From a virus, in IMG/VR virus record IMGVR_UViG_3300030101_000387, positions 1 to 54,801 of that record: DNA of 54,801 nt; one strand, 5' to 3'. Made by a program: the position numbers and the translations under genes. The notes under the pieces were generated by a model that saw nothing but the letters and a program-made list of their open reading frames with translations, searched no databases and had not been told where the DNA came from. This document shows positions 42,050 through 48,652 of the stretch, piece after piece (positions within the stretch are counted from its first letter, which is position 1; each line of letters starts with the position of its first letter).

Positions 42050-42069
42050 GCAGATTGTGTGCAGATTGT
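42050..42069. repeat. Tandem GCAGATTGT repeat
   Basis: GCAGATTGT at 42050-42058 recurs at 42061-42069, giving an 11-base period. The second copy touches the left arm of the 13-bp inverted repeat. Confidence 0.6.
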
Positions 42070-42219
42070 TGTTAAGCTATTGATATTGAACAAAAAGAAT
42101 ATGTGCATCGTATGGGGTATATTCGACACAATCTTGCTAGGGGTATGGTTTTTTTCATCTATATTGCACCTGCTGAAACTGTATCAGTAGCGCATAATAG
42201 TAAAAACAATAGCTTAACA
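42070..42219. repeat. Spaced 13-bp perfect inverted repeat
   Basis: TGTTAAGCTATTG at 42070-42082 is the exact reverse complement of CAATAGCTTAACA at 42207-42219. The 124-base spacer has no gene. Such a spacing suits a binding site for a looping regulator or a recombination site more than an RNA hairpin. Confidence 0.65.
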
Positions 42220-42408
42220 GGTGTTTTACTATGCAGAACTAACTTAGAATGATTCTAAAAGTGTAAACCACATCGAAAAACCCATAAAAACAAGGCATCC
42301 AACATTTTATTTATCGGGTAGGGCAGGGGCCACGGTGGGGGTCTACGTTATACGTATATGTACAAATACACACACGAGGTTTTTCACAGGGTTACGCAAC
42401 GTAATGTA

Positions 42409-42436
42409 TTGACAGGTGCTTGACATTCTTTATAAC
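42409..42436 (+). promoter_or_regulatory. Sigma70-like promoter for the plus arm
   Basis: TTGACA at 42409-42414 and TATAAC at 42431-42436 are separated by 16 bases. A second TTGACA lies at 42420-42425 within the spacer. No phage RNA polymerase gene is seen, so host polymerase is expected to read this. Confidence 0.55.
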
Positions 42437-42452
42437 TATGGGGGTAAGGGGG

Positions 42453-42600
42453 CATGTTTAACATTTATGTTATTACATACAAAAGTTAAATAAAAAAAAA
42501 ATAGTAAAAACATTAATGTTTAACATAGGAGAGAGTTAATCCCTATACTAGTAACGATAAGAAAAGCTGTTGACAGTATTTTATTGTAAATGTTAAACTT
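42453..42600. promoter_or_regulatory. Three ATGTT-N-AACAT palindromes (candidate operators)
   Basis: ATGTTTAACAT occurs at 42454-42464 and 42516-42526, each an 11-base perfect palindrome about a central base. A third version, ATGTTAAACTT, lies at about 42590-42600 with one mismatch. The third overlaps the -10 region after the TTGACA at 42570-42575. The first lies about 20 bases after the promoter at 42409. The layout suggests repressor or activator sites. Confidence 0.55.
42570..42599 (+). promoter_or_regulatory. Possible second plus-strand promoter
   Basis: TTGACA at 42570-42575 is followed after 17-18 bases by TTAAACT, a weak -10. Overlap with a palindromic operator-like site suggests it is regulated. 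Confidence 0.4.
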
Positions 42601-42760
42601 ATTTCAGTTGCATGTAACGATAACAATAAAACTTTGTAACTATGTGTGTAGATTATCTGTGTAAGTTATAACCGCAGTAGTAGTCTCCTCCTCTCTCTCT
42701 ATGTAGTTTGTACTTAGACGTGGTAGTCTACACACGTTTTTGTATAAATTTTTCTTGACA

Positions 42761-43018
42761 ATGAAAAACAAAACGGTAAAACTGTATGCATCCGAAGATG
42801 TATTGAGTGATTTCTATAACGCATTGGCTAATAATGATGCTAGTGCGATACGTAAAGTTCACATTCCAAAGTCGGATGTATTTTACGTAAGAGAAGCTCT
42901 GTACAATCGCACTGGTGAGTGGTATACACTGGACCATGTAGAACGTGCCATGTATCTTGAAGGTATGCTTACTAGATATGAGGTGCTAGATCCAGATAGG
43001 GAACGTGAGTATGGATAA
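42761..43018 (+). CDS. First gene of the plus arm, unknown (85 aa)
   Basis: The product starts MKNKTVKLYASEDVLSDFYN, with later DVFYVREALYNRTGEWYTLD and HVERAMYLEGMLTRYEVL. It is soluble and helical. The ATG at 42761 has no ribosome binding site; a TATAAAT lies 12-18 bases upstream, so a leaderless message is possible. A TTG at 42740 would lengthen it by seven residues. It overlaps the next start. No family is recognised. Confidence 0.6.
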   Translation: MKNKTVKLYASEDVLSDFYNALANNDASAIRKVHIPKSDVFYVREALYNRTGEWYTLDHVERAMYLEGMLTRYEVLDPDREREYG

Positions 43019-43367
43019 TATGAAACTACCTATAGCACTCGTAGTAGCGATGGGTGCACAATTAGCAGGTGGTGTGTGGTGGGTATCACAACAAGCTGCT
43101 ACTATATCAAGCCTCGAAGAAACCGTATCACAGTTTGCTAGCAAGATGGCTGTAGAAGATAACGTTAATCTTAAACGTGACGTGCTAGACAACATGGATT
43201 ACATCGATGGTGCATTCGCTGAGATAGAAGAACTCTGGGAAGAAACAGAAAGCCTAACTAAAACGATAGGGGCTATTACTGCTTTACAACAACGCATGGC
43301 TTTAATGGAAAACAGTTTGAAGTTTATGAACCGTGACCACATGGAAATGCTAGACCCAAGGAAATAG
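43011..43367 (+). CDS. Membrane-anchored coiled-coil protein
   Basis: The protein has 118 residues from the ATG at 43011, which overlaps the previous stop. Residues about 4-25 (MKLPIALVVAMGAQLAGGVW) are a membrane segment, followed by a long charged coiled coil (ISSLEETVSQFASKMAVEDN, and FAEIEELWEETESLTKTIGA). The layout is like a small i-spanin or a phage membrane scaffold. It has no cysteine for a typical disulphide dimer. Function is uncertain. Confidence 0.66.
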   Translation: MDNMKLPIALVVAMGAQLAGGVWWVSQQAATISSLEETVSQFASKMAVEDNVNLKRDVLDNMDYIDGAFAEIEELWEETESLTKTIGAITALQQRMALMENSLKFMNRDHMEMLDPRK

Positions 43368-43368
43368 T

Positions 43369-43653
43369 ATGGCAACGACTAAAGATGTAGAGCGACTCCC
43401 CAGTGGTAAGTTAAAGTACCGAGGTGAAATATACCCAGGGTACAACAAACCTAAAAGTTTGAAGGGTGAAGCAAAGTCTTCAGCCGTGTTAGCTAAGAAG
43501 GGTAGCGAAGTAAAGGTTGTACGCTTCGGTGATCCTAAGATGCCTATCCGTAAAGATAACCCTGCTGCACGTAAGAGCTTCAGGGCTAGACACAATTGTG
43601 ATACAGCAACTGACAAGTTCACTGCAAGATATTGGAGTTGTAGAGCATGGTAA
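43369..43653 (+). CDS. Basic protein of a conserved phage family (94 aa)
   Basis: The sequence VKVVRFGDPKMPIRKDNPAA, then RKSFRARHNCDTATDKFTAR, then YWSCRAW is a pattern repeatedly seen in marine and T4-like phages and some DUF5872-type proteins. It has Cys in HNCD and SCRAW that may bind metal. It is strongly basic overall. It lies at the start of a run of small basic genes. The function in virions or DNA condensation is unknown. It ends overlapping the next start. Confidence 0.72.
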   Translation: MATTKDVERLPSGKLKYRGEIYPGYNKPKSLKGEAKSSAVLAKKGSEVKVVRFGDPKMPIRKDNPAARKSFRARHNCDTATDKFTARYWSCRAW

Positions 43654-43832
43654 AGAAAGCAAAGAGCAAAGTTAATGCTGCTGGTAACTACACCAAACCG
43701 ACTATGCGTAAGAACTTATTTAACAGCATCAAAGCAGGTGGTAAGGGTGGAAGCCCTGGGCAATGGTCAGCACGTAAAGCGCAGATGCTTGCCAAGCAGT
43801 ATAAAGCCAAAGGGGGAGGATACAAAACATGA
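43647..43832 (+). CDS. Small Lys/Gly-rich protein
   Basis: This 61-residue protein is very basic (VKKAKSKVNAAGNYTKPTMR, then KAGGKGGSPGQWSARKAQML, then AKQYKAKGGGYKT). The motif KAGGKGGSPGQWSARKAQ(M/L)LAKQYK is a distinctive phage string. It overlaps the previous gene by seven bases and the next ATG by ATGA. It probably binds DNA or RNA. It is named only by composition. Confidence 0.7.
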   Translation: MVKKAKSKVNAAGNYTKPTMRKNLFNSIKAGGKGGSPGQWSARKAQMLAKQYKAKGGGYKT

Positions 43833-43903
43833 GAAGGTACATAAAAAGATTGTGGTGTGCAATTATCAATCGTAAATGCCATCCAGAGTGTGATTGCTGT
43901 TAG
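43829..43903 (+). CDS. 24-residue cysteine-rich microprotein
   Basis: ATG at 43829 in an ATGA overlap. Product MRRYIKRLWCAIINRKCHPE then CDCC has five cysteines, four of them in the last eight residues. It could bind metal or anchor in a membrane by its first half. It is too short for gene callers, but coupling on both sides supports translation. Confidence 0.45.
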   Translation: MRRYIKRLWCAIINRKCHPECDCC

Positions 43904-44035
43904 ATGGCATTAAGTAAATCAAATAAAACAAAAGTAAAAAAAGTTGCTAAGGGTTTGAACAAAGCCTCTAAGCTTCATGCTGCTCAGGCAAAGACCTTAA
44001 AAGGCATTCTTAAAAAAAGTAAGAATAAAAAATGA
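43904..44035 (+). CDS. 43-residue highly basic protein
   Basis: The ATG directly follows the previous stop. Lys-rich helical sequence (LSKSNKTKVKKVAKGLNKAS, then KLHAAQAKTLKGILKKSKNK) with no acidic residue. It resembles small DNA-condensing or ribosomal-like basic peptides. The stop overlaps the next ATG. It lies in a run of similar basic genes. Confidence 0.55.
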   Translation: MALSKSNKTKVKKVAKGLNKASKLHAAQAKTLKGILKKSKNKK

Positions 44036-44367
44036 GAGCGCCTCAAAAGTCATTAAAGAAGTGGGGTGACCAGAAGTGGAGGACCAAAAGTGGTAAACCC
44101 TCTACGCAAGGCCCTAATGCTACTGGTGAACGTTACCTCCCTTCTAAGGCTATTAAGTCTCTTAGCAGCAGTGAGTATGCCGCTACAACCAGAGCTAAAC
44201 GAAAAGGCAAGGCGTCAGGTAAGCAGCATGTATCTCAACCTAAAGAAGTCGCAAAGAAAACTAGGAGATTTAGAGCCAACAAAGGTGGTGTTGCTAAAAG
44301 CCCTAGACAACAAGCTGCAATAGCTGTTAGTATGAAGAAGAGAGGTAAAAGGCCGAAAGGAAAATAA
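44032..44367 (+). CDS. Basic protein, DUF5872-like (111 aa)
   Basis: Sequence includes RAPQKSLKKWGDQKWRTKSG, then SKAIKSLSSSEYAATTRAKR and KGGVAKSPRQQAAIAVSMKK RG (split here; about residues 84-105). The motif GDQKWRTKSGKPS and the SPRQAxAIALS-type end are typical of a phage family annotated DUF5872 or similar. It is very basic. It may package with DNA. It overlaps both neighbours by 1-4 bases. Confidence 0.7.
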   Translation: MRAPQKSLKKWGDQKWRTKSGKPSTQGPNATGERYLPSKAIKSLSSSEYAATTRAKRKGKASGKQHVSQPKEVAKKTRRFRANKGGVAKSPRQQAAIAVSMKKRGKRPKGK

Positions 44368-45047
44368 TGCCGTTTCTTACTAGCAGTATACCGTACTTCA
44401 AAGCATGGGTACGTAGAGAATACACGAAGAACTTAGAAGAATACCACGGAGAGTTTTTACATTGTATGGTCATAGGTGTGACCACTATGCCAAATAGAAC
44501 ATTAAGCTTTCAAGTTATGTTCACTGGATTCGAGTCAGACATAGATGATTCAGAGAATATACATGGCGGTGCAATGTGGGCAAGGATGCCTCTTACAGCA
44601 CTTGTAGCTGACACACCTTACGAAGAATGGCCTGAAGAATTACCTCCTTATCTAGCCCAGCCTTGGGATTGTATGTCTCATACGCATTCGGTATATAAAT
44701 TAGAGAGAGCAAGTCCTGCTCCTTGGATAGCTAAAGTTGATGGTGAGTTCTACCCAGCTAAATATTATTTTACGGTAGACTACACTAGTAACGAAGTAGC
44801 AGATGATCCTGCCCAGCATAAACAGTCTCACGTATTAGAGTTGTTAGATGCAGGAGAATACACAGGTAACATGGTTGCGTTACCCAATAATAGAGTGAGA
44901 GTAACTCACCCAGCTTGGTTTGAGACAGGACAAGGTGCTCCAGATTTTAGACCAAACCAACACATCTATAACTCAAAAGAAAACGTAGACTATGTATGGG
45001 ATACGCAACGAGTGTTTAACAATTTATATAGCGAGGAAGAACAATGA
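44367..45047 (+). CDS. Conserved-looking structural-region protein, unknown (226 aa)
   Basis: Strand-rich with conserved aromatic strings (FLTSSIPYFKAWVRREYTKN, then MWARMPLTALVADTPYEEWP, then HVLELLDAGEYTGNMVALPN, then HPAWFETGQGAPDFRPNQHI). It has no membrane segment. It is probably a folded beta domain found in tailed marine phages near the terminase. Its place before the terminase suggests a role in virion assembly. The name is not known to me. Confidence 0.66.
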   Translation: MPFLTSSIPYFKAWVRREYTKNLEEYHGEFLHCMVIGVTTMPNRTLSFQVMFTGFESDIDDSENIHGGAMWARMPLTALVADTPYEEWPEELPPYLAQPWDCMSHTHSVYKLERASPAPWIAKVDGEFYPAKYYFTVDYTSNEVADDPAQHKQSHVLELLDAGEYTGNMVALPNNRVRVTHPAWFETGQGAPDFRPNQHIYNSKENVDYVWDTQRVFNNLYSEEEQ

Positions 45048-45442
45048 AAAAGAAAAAGGGAATGGCCGTAGGTGGCATGAAGAAAAAGAAGAAAGGCATG
45101 GCCGTAGGCGGTGCTAAAATGAAGAAGAAGGGTATGGCTGTCGGTGGTATGAAGAAAAAAGGCATGGCCGTAGGCGGTATGAAGAAAAAAGGTATGGCTG
45201 TTGGGGGCATGAAAAAGAAGGGTATGTCCGTAGGCGGTTTGAAGAAAGCACCAAACAAAGGCGCAGCATCCTTACCTAAAAAGGTTCGTAACCAAATGGG
45301 CTTCATGTACGGTGGCGGTATGACATCGAAGAAAAAAGGCATGGCAGTAGGTGGGTTGGAAACTAGATCCAAAGGCAAAGCTAAAGGTGGAGCCAGAGGT
45401 GGTAGAGGCTTTCCTCATTTAATAAAAAGTAAACGTGGTTAG
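45044..45442 (+). CDS. KKKGMAVGG-repeat basic protein
   Basis: This 132-residue protein is built of seven or more short units of 8-11 residues, each ending GMAVGG or GMSVGG behind a run of lysines (residues 3-66). A globular linker with LPKKVRNQMGFMYGGGM follows, then one more unit, and a Gly/Arg-rich tail (GGARGGRGFPHLIKSKR). It is strongly basic with no acidic residue in the repeat. The DNA is an obvious tandem repeat. It probably binds nucleic acid or acts as an internal virion peptide. Its start overlaps the previous stop. Confidence 0.7.
   Translation: MKKKKGMAVGGMKKKKKGMAVGGAKMKKKGMAVGGMKKKGMAVGGMKKKGMAVGGMKKKGMSVGGLKKAPNKGAASLPKKVRNQMGFMYGGGMTSKKKGMAVGGLETRSKGKAKGGARGGRGFPHLIKSKRG
45050..45245 (+). 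repeat. Tandem coding repeats of the KKKGMAVGG protein
   Basis: Units of about 27-33 bases with the core GGTATGGCTGTCGG or GGCATGGCCGTAGG recur seven times, with silent differences and changes in lysine number. One more unit lies near 45331-45355. Copy number is likely to vary among relatives. Confidence 0.75.
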
Positions 45443-45444
45443 TA

Positions 45445-45801
45445 ATGGCAAAATTTTATGAACAGTACAGGGATGTACTAGAAGCTAACGGATACACTGT
45501 AGAAGAAAGTGGGTGTGTTCGTGACGCTATGGGAAACCAAGCAGCAGCAGAAGATGCCTATGGCAATGTGCAATGCAAAGACCCTAACGTAACAGAGTTG
45601 TGCAGACAGGCAGAAGCTAAACCTGTAGCTAAGAAGAAAGCCAAAACAAAGAAAGCTGCATCTGTAGTGGATGAAGAGATGGAAGAAGTAGCGGTACGTG
45701 CTCGTAACGAAAAAGGCCACTATATAAAAGACGATCCGAATACTCCAGAGAATGAAGCTTGGACAACCAAGTTAGTTAAGAAAGTTAAAGGAAAAGCATA
45801 G
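45445..45801 (+). CDS. Charged protein, unknown (118 aa)
   Basis: N-terminal folded part (FYEQYRDVLEANGYTVEESG) with Cys residues, a Lys/Ala-rich middle (AKPVAKKKAKTKKAASVVDE) and a conserved-looking end (RARNEKGHYIKDDPNTPENE AW; about residues 85-108). Mixed charge. It starts two bases after the repeat protein. Common in marine phages near the terminase. Function is unknown. Confidence 0.65.
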   Translation: MAKFYEQYRDVLEANGYTVEESGCVRDAMGNQAAAEDAYGNVQCKDPNVTELCRQAEAKPVAKKKAKTKKAASVVDEEMEEVAVRARNEKGHYIKDDPNTPENEAWTTKLVKKVKGKA

Positions 45802-45848
45802 CGGCTATTCCATAATTCTACTACTAACTTAACTTCATTTATGTACAA

Positions 45849-45880
45849 CTATGTAGGCTCAAAACAAAGAGCATACATAG
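45849..45880 (+). other. Hairpin in the gap before the terminase genes
   Basis: CTATGTA-G-GCTC at 45849-45860 pairs with GAGC-A-TACATAG at 45869-45880 (11 pairs, one G-A mismatch) around an eight-base loop. It is followed by GGGGTGCAAAAAAA rather than T, so it is not a clear terminator. It could shape the 5' leader of the terminase transcript. Confidence 0.45.
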
Positions 45881-45947
45881 GGGTGCAAAAAAATTAACAA
45901 ACAAATAATGATTTTAATGATGGTAGGAGTACTTTTGGAGGAGGCTC

Positions 45948-46406
45948 GTGGACCCAGTAACAATTATCGGTGGTGCTACCGTAGCTTTCAATGCGTTGAA
46001 GAAAGGCTTTCAGGTAGGTAAAGACCTACAAGATATGTCAGGACAGTTGACCCAATGGGCAGGTGCTATGAGTGATCTGTCCTACGCTGAACAGAAAAAT
46101 AAAAACCCTCCTTGGTGGAAAGCTTTAAACGGACAGTCTGTTGAAGCAGAAGCTCTAGCTATATTTACGGCTAAACGAAAAGCCGAAGCCATGAGAAAAG
46201 AGTTAAAAGATTGGATCAGTTTTAGTATGGGGCCATCCGCATGGGATGAACTGGTGGCTACTGAAGGGCGTATACGTAAACAAAAGAAAGAACAAGAATA
46301 CCGTAAAGCCGAAATGCAAGAAGCTATTGTAACTTGGGGTGTAACAGGTTTGCTTTTAACTGCAGGGTTTGGTATATTCGGATTTGTAATTTACATGGTG
46401 GCATAA
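45948..46406 (+). CDS. Membrane protein beside terminase, unknown (152 aa)
   Basis: GTG start at 45948 with GGAGGAGGCTC before it. Soluble helical N-terminus (MDPVTIIGGATVAFNALKKG, then KAMRKELKDWISFSMGPSAW), with a Trp-rich motif NPPWWKAL at about residue 53. The C-terminus (residues about 125-150, VTWGVTGLLLTAGFGIFGFV) is one membrane segment. The stop is adjacent to the terminase small subunit ATG. A holin-like or packaging-membrane role is possible. No family is confirmed. Confidence 0.68.
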   Translation: MDPVTIIGGATVAFNALKKGFQVGKDLQDMSGQLTQWAGAMSDLSYAEQKNKNPPWWKALNGQSVEAEALAIFTAKRKAEAMRKELKDWISFSMGPSAWDELVATEGRIRKQKKEQEYRKAEMQEAIVTWGVTGLLLTAGFGIFGFVIYMVA

Positions 46407-46778
46407 ATGACTAGAAACCTAACAGAGAAACAACAGAAATTTCTTGATGTCTTATTTGACGATGCAGGAGGAGATGTTGTAAAAGCAAAGAAACTAGCAG
46501 GGTACGGTGAACACTCTAGTACCACAGCTATTGTCGAATCCTTAAAAGATGAAATAGGGGATCGAACAAGAAGTTATTTTGCACGTACCGCACCAAAAGC
46601 TGCAATGGCTATGGTAGGTGCTCTGCATGATCCGACAGAGTTAGGCATACGAGATAAGATGTCTGCAGCAAAGGATTTGCTTGATAGGGCAGGTCTTGGT
46701 AAAGTTGACAGAGTAGATCTAACGTCCTCTAGTGGTGGCGTATTTATACTACCGTCAAAAGAAGGAAAGAACGAATAG
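46407..46778 (+). CDS. Terminase small subunit-like protein
   Basis: The protein has 123 residues. The N-terminus LTEKQQKFLDVLFDDAGGDV, then VKAKKLAGYGEHSSTTAIVE matches the helix-turn-helix start of phage terminase small subunits (LTxKQxxFLxxL, then A-x-x-A-GY). It would bind phage DNA and bring it to the large subunit. The C-terminus ends SSGGVFILPSKEG. Its stop overlaps, in the -1 frame, an open frame whose product begins AKYRESLGYWELP behind an ATA codon (see 46775-47200). Confidence 0.72.
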   Translation: MTRNLTEKQQKFLDVLFDDAGGDVVKAKKLAGYGEHSSTTAIVESLKDEIGDRTRSYFARTAPKAAMAMVGALHDPTELGIRDKMSAAKDLLDRAGLGKVDRVDLTSSSGGVFILPSKEGKNE

Positions 46779-47200
46779 CTAAATACCGTGAATCACTAGG
46801 ATACTGGGAACTACCAAAGCCACACAAGGGTGCAGAAAAAGAATGGCATGTAATAGCTAGAGTAACTAGAACAATACCCTTCGGTTATTCTGTGCATCCT
46901 GACAATGATAAGATACTTCAGCCCAATACCACAGAGCTAGAAGCATTGGAACTTGCAAAGAAACATCTAATGCAGTACTCATACAAAGAAGTAGCACTGT
47001 GGTTAACTAAACAAACAGGTAGATACATATCTGATGCAGGGCTAAAGAAGAGAGTAGACATTGAGCGAAAACGTAAGAAAGCAGCTACAATTAAACGCAA
47101 GCTTGCCAAAAGGCTCGAAGAGACGTTACAAGAGATCCAAAAGCTCGAAGAAGAATGTATCGGAGCTTATACAATCAAGCACAACGGAACAACAGCCTGA
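46775..47200 (+). CDS. Terminase-associated HTH module, no normal start codon
   Basis: This frame is open from 46733 to a TGA at 47198-47200. Its product AKYRESLGYWELPKPHKGAE, then KEWHVIARVTRTIPFGY, then YSYKEVALWLTKQTGRYISD AGLKKR (a helix-turn-helix, about residues 68-94) has strong protein character from codon 46778 on. The only ATG-like codon at its head is ATA at 46775, with GGAAAG well placed upstream; the first standard start is GTG at 46892, inside the conserved-looking part. I recall this module at the N-terminus of the large terminase of related phages. It overlaps the large subunit frame from 47061. Confidence 0.6.
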   Translation: MAKYRESLGYWELPKPHKGAEKEWHVIARVTRTIPFGYSVHPDNDKILQPNTTELEALELAKKHLMQYSYKEVALWLTKQTGRYISDAGLKKRVDIERKRKKAATIKRKLAKRLEETLQEIQKLEEECIGAYTIKHNGTTA

Positions 47201-48650
47201 TCAACAAGTTGTAGCAGCACAAGTCAAAGCGCCTGAGTTTGACGTTGAAGTTGCACAAGACATTGTGTTCCAACCAAACCCAGGTCCACAGACAGACTTC
47301 CTATCCGCATCTGAAAGGGAAGTTTTGTACGGTGGGGCGGCTGGCGGTGGCAAGAGTTTCGCAATGCTGGCTGACCCACTACACGGACTAAACGATCCAA
47401 ACTTTAGTGGTCTATTAGTTCGTCATACTACAGAAGAACTTAGGGAGCTTATACAAAAAAGTCAAGAGCTTTACCCTAAAGCAGTTCCTGGTATTAAGTG
47501 GAGCGAACGTAAGTCACAGTGGATTGCACCTAGAGGTGGCAGACTGTGGATGTCTTACTTAGACAAAGACATGGACGTAACACGATACCAAGGTCAAGCC
47601 TTTAACTGGATTGGCTTTGACGAGTTGACTCAGTGGCCTACACCCTACGCTTGGGATTACATGAGGTCACGACTTCGTTCTGCATATAGCTCTCAGCTAG
47701 GTTTGTACATGAGAGCTACAACAAACCCGGGTGGGAACGGACATCAGTGGGTCAAGAAAATGTTCATTGACCCTGCTCCTCCAAATGATTCTTTCTGGGC
47801 AACAAACATTGAAACAGGAGACATGATAAAGTTTCCTAAAGGGCATAGTCGAGAAGGACAGCCCTTGTTTAGGCGTAGGTTCATACCTGCAAGTCTGTTT
47901 GATAATCCGTACTTGGCAGACAGTGGTGATTATGAAGCAATGCTGTTGTCATTGCCTGAGCATCAAAGAAAACAACTGCTTGAGGGTAACTGGGATGTTA
48001 ACGAAGGAGCAGCGTTTCCTGAGTTCAATAGAAGCATACACGTTGTAGAACCTTCTGAAATACCTAGTGGTTGGGCTAAGTTTAGAGCCTGTGACTACGG
48101 CTACGGATCATACACAGGTGTGCTTTGGTTTGCTGTAACTCCCAGCGAACAATTAATTGTATACAGAGAGCTTTACTGTTCTAAAATTACAGCTACTGAC
48201 CTAGCAGATATGGTACTAGAAGCAGAGGCTGATGACGGCACTATGAGATACGGTGTACTAGATTCATCCCTCTGGCATAAAAGGGGTGACACTGGCCCAT
48301 CACTTGCAGAGCAAATGAACATGAAGGGTTGCCGTTGGCGTCCATCAGATCGCTCTCGTGGCTCAAGGGTTGCAGGTAAGAACGAGATACACCGTAGGTT
48401 GCAGGTGGACGAGTTCACCGAAGAGCCAAGGCTTGTGTTCTTTTCCACCTGCACGAATACCATAGCGCAAATCCCTGCGATTCCGCTAGACAAAAAGAAC
48501 CCTGAAGACGTTGATACAAATTCTGAAGATCACTTGTATGACGCACTACGGTACGGTATAATGACCAGACCTCGTAGTTCAATCTGGGATTTTAACCCAG
48601 CAAAACAAAACTCTGGCTTTCAGATGTCAGACTCGACATTTGGATACTAG
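47061..48650 (+). CDS. terL: Terminase large subunit
   Basis: This is the packaging motor. Walker A is LYGGAAGGGKSFAML (about residues 90-104 from 47061), Walker B is WIGFDELTQWP, coupling is ATTNPGG, and the nuclease acidic sites are ACDYGYGSYTGVL, YGVLDSSLWHKRGD and EDHLYDALRYG. There is no ATG before the Walker A motif; the frame begins only with TTG at 47061 or 47103 or GTG at 47265. The first about 40 residues from 47061 read like a shifted copy of the overlapping frame, so the true start is uncertain. It may be joined to the upstream frame by a +1 shift near 47190-47200. Confidence 0.9.
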   Translation: MSENVRKQLQLNASLPKGSKRRYKRSKSSKKNVSELIQSSTTEQQPDQQVVAAQVKAPEFDVEVAQDIVFQPNPGPQTDFLSASEREVLYGGAAGGGKSFAMLADPLHGLNDPNFSGLLVRHTTEELRELIQKSQELYPKAVPGIKWSERKSQWIAPRGGRLWMSYLDKDMDVTRYQGQAFNWIGFDELTQWPTPYAWDYMRSRLRSAYSSQLGLYMRATTNPGGNGHQWVKKMFIDPAPPNDSFWATNIETGDMIKFPKGHSREGQPLFRRRFIPASLFDNPYLADSGDYEAMLLSLPEHQRKQLLEGNWDVNEGAAFPEFNRSIHVVEPSEIPSGWAKFRACDYGYGSYTGVLWFAVTPSEQLIVYRELYCSKITATDLADMVLEAEADDGTMRYGVLDSSLWHKRGDTGPSLAEQMNMKGCRWRPSDRSRGSRVAGKNEIHRRLQVDEFTEEPRLVFFSTCTNTIAQIPAIPLDKKNPEDVDTNSEDHLYDALRYGIMTRPRSSIWDFNPAKQNSGFQMSDSTFGY

Positions 48651-48652
48651 AT

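Larger units (their letters stand above)
41470..42760. promoter_or_regulatory. Divergent intergenic control region
   Basis: This is about 1.29 kb without a credible gene, between the divergent arms. From left to right it holds a strongly folded segment (about 41562-41770), degenerate TTAGTCTGTT repeats (41851-41903), a pair of GCAGATTGT direct repeats (42050-42069), a 13-bp inverted repeat (42070 and 42207), a GC-rich patch (about 42315-42350), a sigma70-like promoter (42409-42436), an A-tract (about 42488-42500) and three ATGTT-N-AACAT palindromes. It most likely carries early and late promoters and may hold the replication origin and attP. Confidence 0.75.
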
